Assembly: GCA_049517675.1 (NCBI GenBank)
Contig: JBEKRV010000008.1
Span: forward strand, 1-64,000
DNA: 64,000 bases
Source: Bog-756 sp049517675
GTDB lineage: Bacteria; Actinomycetota; Acidimicrobiia; Acidimicrobiales; RAAP-2
Reading direction: 5' to 3'
Shown here: in pieces, positions 60,663-64,000 of the stretch
Layout of the letters: every line of letters starts with the position of its first letter
Numbering within the stretch: position 1 is the first letter of the stretch
The notes under the pieces: generated by a model
What the model was told of the DNA's origin: nothing
Databases searched by the model: none
Seen by the model: only the letters and a program-made list of their open reading frames with translations
Made by a program: the position numbers and the translations under genes

Positions 60663-61844
60663 CTATCCCTCGGGTTCGGATCCGCCCCGCCTGCCGACCC
60701 GGCGGAGGGGCGCGGTCAGTGTCCAGCTCCGGGAGGTGCGGATCCGATCCAACTCGAGCGCGAGCCCGGCGGCGTGGGCGTGGGCGCGGGCGATCTCCGC
60801 CCGGTGCGCTTCGAGCTCTTCCCCGGTGACCGACGCCGCGGCCTCGAGGGATTCGATGAGCTCCAGGCGCTCGTCGGCGAGCCCGGCGGCGTTCCGGTAG
60901 ACCTCCTCGAGCGCCCGGTAGGCGGCCTCCAGCTCGGCGTAGGCGTCGAGGGCGTCCGTCCACTTCCGGGTCAGGTCGTCCTGGACGGCCAACAGCCTGC
61001 CGTGCTCATCCAGCGCGTCGGTCGCCCAGCCCGGCGCGGGCTCGAACACCGTGGCCGGGAGCGCGTCGTGGGGACCGGCGAACTGCTCGAGCGCTTCGGC
61101 CATCCGGGCGATCTCCGGCGGGAGCGCGGTGGGACCGGACTCCCCGCGGTGGGCCAGGCGGGGGGAGATGGCCGCTGTCGCGGACTCGAGGTCCCATGTG
61201 CTCCCGACCGGAGGGACGACTCCCTGGGCTCCGAGCCACTCGACCAGCGCCTCGGCCGTGCCCCTGGGGTCGTCGAGGAGCTCGTCGCTGCTCAACACGT
61301 AGACGGGTTGCCCGACCAGGTCGGCCATCGCGGTGCGGACATAGCGGTCCCACAGCGCCAGAGCGTGGCTGGCGGTCGACCCGTCACGCCGTTGCAGGGA
61401 GTCGCGGACCTCGTTCGCACGACGCCACACGAAGACGACGGGCGTCGGCCCGTGGAGGTGGCGCTTCCAGTAGGGAAGGAGGAGGCTCAGGCGTGGGTCC
61501 TTCCACACCTTGGGCCCGGGGCCGCCGTAGATCCGCAGGAGTGTGGCCCGGGCCTCGTCGTCGTAGGAGGTGACCCGCTCGTCGGACTCCCACCCCGGTG
61601 GGAGTCCGGGAGGGGCGTCCCACCAGCCGCCGAGCGACCCGAGCAGTCGGTCGTTGAGGGCGATGAGCGCCCTGCTCTCGAAGTGGACCGGGTTGTCGAA
61701 CATCCCCGTGACGATGTCCGACTCCGGAGGAAGGGCCATGCCCAGGCCGGCGAGGAGCCCGGTCAGGGCCGAGGTGCCGCTCCGGTGCATGCCGACAACC
61801 AGGGTCCAGGGACCCTCGCCTCCGGAAACCGGGTCGTCGGACAA
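60663..61844 (-). CDS. Sulfotransferase family protein with C-terminal coiled coil
   Basis: 393 residues. PAPS-binding loop LVVGMHRSGTSALTGLLAGLG and a 3'-phosphate-type region VVFVWRRANEVRDSLQRRD. The last ~130 residues are a predicted coiled coil (AYAELEAAYRALEEVYRNAAGLADERLELIESLE) ending in SRSWTLTAPLRR, a C-terminal motif often found on actinobacterial glycosyltransferases and sulfotransferases of surface-polysaccharide loci. Probably sulfates a surface glycan or lipid. Convergent with the SixA-like gene; 14 bp downstream of the thiolase on the same strand. Confidence 0.85.
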   Translation of the reverse strand: MSDDPVSGGEGPWTLVVGMHRSGTSALTGLLAGLGMALPPESDIVTGMFDNPVHFESRALIALNDRLLGSLGGWWDAPPGLPPGWESDERVTSYDDEARATLLRIYGGPGPKVWKDPRLSLLLPYWKRHLHGPTPVVFVWRRANEVRDSLQRRDGSTASHALALWDRYVRTAMADLVGQPVYVLSSDELLDDPRGTAEALVEWLGAQGVVPPVGSTWDLESATAAISPRLAHRGESGPTALPPEIARMAEALEQFAGPHDALPATVFEPAPGWATDALDEHGRLLAVQDDLTRKWTDALDAYAELEAAYRALEEVYRNAAGLADERLELIESLEAAASVTGEELEAHRAEIARAHAHAAGLALELDRIRTSRSWTLTAPLRRVGRRGGSEPEG

Positions 61845-61858
61845 GAGGAAGTGGCTGG

Positions 61859-63040
61859 TCAGATGGTGCGCAGGATGGCGGCGTCGCCCTGTCCGCCACC
61901 GCCGCAGAGGCTGACGGCTGCGGTGCCGCCCCCCCGCCGCTTGAGCTCGAGCAGCGACGTCAGGGCGAGTCTGGTCCCCGACATCCCGACCGGGTGGCCG
62001 AGGGCGATGGCACCGCCGTTGACGTTCACCACGTCACTGCTGATGCCGAGGTCGTCGGCCGAGGCGAGGCCGACGGCGGCGAAGGCCTCGTTGATCTCGA
62101 ACAGGTCGATGTCGCCCAGGCTGAGGCCGGCCCTCTTGAGGGCCACCTGGGTGGCGTGCGAGGGCTGGTGGAGGAGCGACGGGCTGGGCCCGGCCACCTG
62201 GCCGTAGCCGACCAGCTCGCCGAGCGGGGACACCCCGAGCTCCTCGGCCTTGGCCCGGGACATCACGATCACGGCGGCCGCTCCGTCGGAGATCTGGCTG
62301 GCGTTGCCGGCGGTGATGGTCCCCTCCTTGTCGAAGGCGGGGCGGAGCTTGGCGAGCGACTCGGCCGTGGTGTCCGCCCGCACCCCCTCGTCGGTGTCGA
62401 CGACCAGCGGGTCGCCCTTGCGCTGAGGAACGTTCACCGGGACGATCTCCTCGGCGAACTTGCCGTCCTTGATGGCGGCCGCGGCACGCTCGTGGGACAG
62501 GGCGCTGAAGGCGTCCTGACGTTCGCGGGAGACACCGTCCGCCCCGTTGTACCGCTCGGTGCCGAGGCCCATGGCGCACTGGTCGAAGGCGCAGAACAGA
62601 CCGTCGTACATCATCGAGTCGACCATGGTGGCGTCGCCGATGCGATACCCGGCCCGGGCGCCGGGCAGGAGGTAGGGGGCCTGGGTCATCGACTCCATGC
62701 CACCGGCCACCACGATGTCGGCCTCGCCGGCGTTGATCATGAGGTCGGCCAGGTAGATCGCGTTGAGCCCCGACAGGCACACCTTGTTGATGGTGCTGGC
62801 CGCCACGTCCATCGGGATGCCGCCCTTCACGGCCGCCTGGCGGGCGGTGATCTGACCGGCGCCGGCCAGGATGACCTGGCCCATGAAGACGTAGTCGACC
62901 TGGTCCGGGGCGATGCCGGCCCGCTCGAGGGCGGCGGCGATGGCGAAGCCACCCAGGTCGGTGGCCGAAAAGCTGGCGAGGGAGCCCGAGAGCTTCCCGA
63001 TCGGGGTACGTGCTCCTGCGACGATGACGGATCCGGACAT
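61859..63040 (-). CDS. Acetyl-CoA C-acetyltransferase (thiolase)
   Basis: 393 residues, usual biosynthetic thiolase length. Acyl-enzyme Cys in INKVCLSGLNAIY, NEAFAAV, catalytic His in ALGHPVGMSGTRL and proton-transfer Cys in VSLCGGGGQGDAAI. Condenses two acetyl-CoA to acetoacetyl-CoA (or the reverse). GGAGG five bases before ATG. Divergent from ccr across 158 bp; acetoacetyl-CoA formation is the entry to the ethylmalonyl-CoA pathway in which ccr acts. Confidence 0.94.
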   Translation of the reverse strand: MSGSVIVAGARTPIGKLSGSLASFSATDLGGFAIAAALERAGIAPDQVDYVFMGQVILAGAGQITARQAAVKGGIPMDVAASTINKVCLSGLNAIYLADLMINAGEADIVVAGGMESMTQAPYLLPGARAGYRIGDATMVDSMMYDGLFCAFDQCAMGLGTERYNGADGVSRERQDAFSALSHERAAAAIKDGKFAEEIVPVNVPQRKGDPLVVDTDEGVRADTTAESLAKLRPAFDKEGTITAGNASQISDGAAAVIVMSRAKAEELGVSPLGELVGYGQVAGPSPSLLHQPSHATQVALKRAGLSLGDIDLFEINEAFAAVGLASADDLGISSDVVNVNGGAIALGHPVGMSGTRLALTSLLELKRRGGGTAAVSLCGGGGQGDAAILRTI

Positions 63041-63198
63041 GGAAACCTCCGCGGCCTGCTGGCCGATTCAGGCGGCGTTCCCCCCATGGGCGCGCCACGA
63101 CGACAGGTGCACATGATACGGCCTGTCCGGCACCGTGCCATCCCGGCCGCGCGATGCCCCTGGGAGCGGACCCGACGGGCGGACTATCCTCGACCCCC

Positions 63199-64000
63199 AT
63201 GCAGGAAATCCTCTCAGCCATCCTGGCCGGCGCATCCGGCGAGGAGATCGCCGCCATCCCCGTCCCCGACACCTACCGCGCAGCCTTCGTCAAGCGTGAC
63301 GAGATGGACATGTTCGAGGGCATGGCGTCCGAGGACAAGGACCCCCGCAAGTCGCTCCACGTGGGTGAGGTCCCCACCCCCGAACTGGCTCCGGACGAGG
63401 CCTACATCGCCGTGATGGCCAGCGCCATCAACTTCAACACGGTGTGGACGTCGATCTTCGAGCCCCTGCCCACGTTCGGCTTCCTCGACCGGCTCGGCCG
63501 GGAGAGCGTGTGGGGCGCCCGCCACCCCCTCGACCACCACGTCGTCGGCTCCGACGCGTCGGCCGTGGTCCTGAAGGTGGGCTCGGCGGTCCGGAACTGG
63601 AAGCCGGGGGACAAGGTCACGGTCCACTGCAACTACGTGGACGACCAGAGCCCGACAGCCCACGACGACTCGATGCTCGCCGACAACCAGAGGATCTGGG
63701 GCTTCGAGACCAACTTCGGCGGCCTGGCCGACCTGTCCGTCGTCAAGGCCAACCAGCTGATGCCCAAGCCGGCCCACCTCTCGTGGGAGGAGGCGGCGGT
63801 CAACGCACTGTGCAATTCCACCTCGTACCGCATGCTGGTCTCGAAGAACGGGGCGATGATCAAGCAGGGGGACAAGGTGCTGGTGTGGGGGGCGTCGGGC
63901 GGGCTCGGCGCCTACGCCGTGCAGTACTGCCTCAACGGCGGGGCGACCCCGGTCGGCGTGGTCTCGTCGCAGTCGAAGGTGGACCTCCTCCACGAGCTCG
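63199..64000 (+). CDS. ccr: Crotonyl-CoA carboxylase/reductase, N-terminal part
   Basis: Open from ATG 63199 to the end of the window (267 codons visible). MQEILSAILAGASGEEIAAIPVPDTYRAAFV start, then HPLDHHVVGSDASAVVLKVG, HCNYVDDQSPTAHDDSMLADNQRIWGFETNFGG and VLVWGASGGLGAYAVQYC, all typical of the CCR medium-chain reductase subgroup. It reductively carboxylates crotonyl-CoA to ethylmalonyl-CoA with NADPH and CO2. Truncated by the window edge. A weak leader before ATG; homology fixes the start. Confidence 0.94.
   Translation, partial: MQEILSAILAGASGEEIAAIPVPDTYRAAFVKRDEMDMFEGMASEDKDPRKSLHVGEVPTPELAPDEAYIAVMASAINFNTVWTSIFEPLPTFGFLDRLGRESVWGARHPLDHHVVGSDASAVVLKVGSAVRNWKPGDKVTVHCNYVDDQSPTAHDDSMLADNQRIWGFETNFGGLADLSVVKANQLMPKPAHLSWEEAAVNALCNSTSYRMLVSKNGAMIKQGDKVLVWGASGGLGAYAVQYCLNGGATPVGVVSSQSKVDLLHEL

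Overview
The window reads as a chromosomal segment of a very high-GC actinobacterium (GC estimated by eye at about 70 percent; strong G/C third-position bias creates long meaningless open frames opposite most genes). Lineage clues are an S-(hydroxymethyl)mycothiol dehydrogenase, a MarP-type CvpA/serine protease, an actinobacterial aspartate decarboxylase, a free-standing small SRP RNA next to dnaX-recR, a crotonyl-CoA carboxylase/reductase, and several P450, amidohydrolase and luciferase-like oxidoreductase genes. Gene content and the Thr/Pro-rich exported proteins suggest a free-living member of the Acidimicrobiia or a neighbouring class, but this is inference; no 16S or marker tree is available here. 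No insertion sequence, phage, integrase or CRISPR array was seen.

Layout. 0-11 kb: tail of a polyphosphate kinase 2, a three-domain ACP/fatty-acyl-AMP ligase/PlsC protein, a zinc alcohol dehydrogenase, an FtsH protease, a second acyltransferase, and a tightly overlapping operon (98-aa protein, phosphoribosyltransferase-hydrolase fusion, erythromycin-esterase-like protein). 11-15.6 kb: panD with a coupled unknown gene, a secreted GH3 glycosidase with a PA14 insert, and a DUF3293 protein. 15.6-30.5 kb: an accessory catabolic region with two cytochromes P450 around an Rrf2 Fe-S regulator, a divergent promoter carrying two KstR-like operator boxes, two amidohydrolases, a luciferase-like flavin monooxygenase, an alpha/beta hydrolase, a 2-hydroxyacid dehydrogenase, an enoyl-CoA hydratase, a mycothiol-dependent formaldehyde dehydrogenase with a divergent TetR and a large palindromic operator, and a PLP decarboxylase. 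Together these could oxidise, ring-open and beta-oxidise a hydrophobic (steroid- or terpenoid-like) substrate.

30.5-38.6 kb: a small-molecule methyltransferase translationally coupled to a DNA methyltransferase with an extra C-terminal domain, a lipoprotein with propeller-like repeats, MarP, a GH15 glucoamylase/trehalase with a histone-H1-like basic tail, and an MBL hydrolase. 38.6-50.3 kb: a cell-envelope block containing a winged-helix/transmembrane/exported fusion protein, a MoxR-DUF58-transglutaminase operon, and a giant secreted protein with ten Calx-beta repeats and three CNA-B/carboxypeptidase-regulatory-like domains, preceded by a region rich in inverted repeats.

50.3-64 kb: mostly housekeeping genes: tRNA-Lys beside lysS, a QueA-family gene coupled to an SDR and divergent from soxR, a peroxiredoxin/TetR divergent pair with twin palindromes (lower GC, probably acquired), tRNA-Ser(CGA), tadA, tRNA-Ser(GGA), SRP RNA, dnaX, recR, a SixA-type phosphatase, a sulfotransferase, a thiolase, and the start of ccr, the last two pointing to acetyl-CoA assimilation through the ethylmalonyl-CoA pathway.

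The most unusual items are the KstR-like divergent promoter, the winged-helix/membrane fusion lacking an internal stop, the DNA methyltransferase with a nuclease-like tail, the phosphoribosyltransferase/erythromycin-esterase operon, and two independent ~31-32 bp tandem duplications that each overlap a stop codon.
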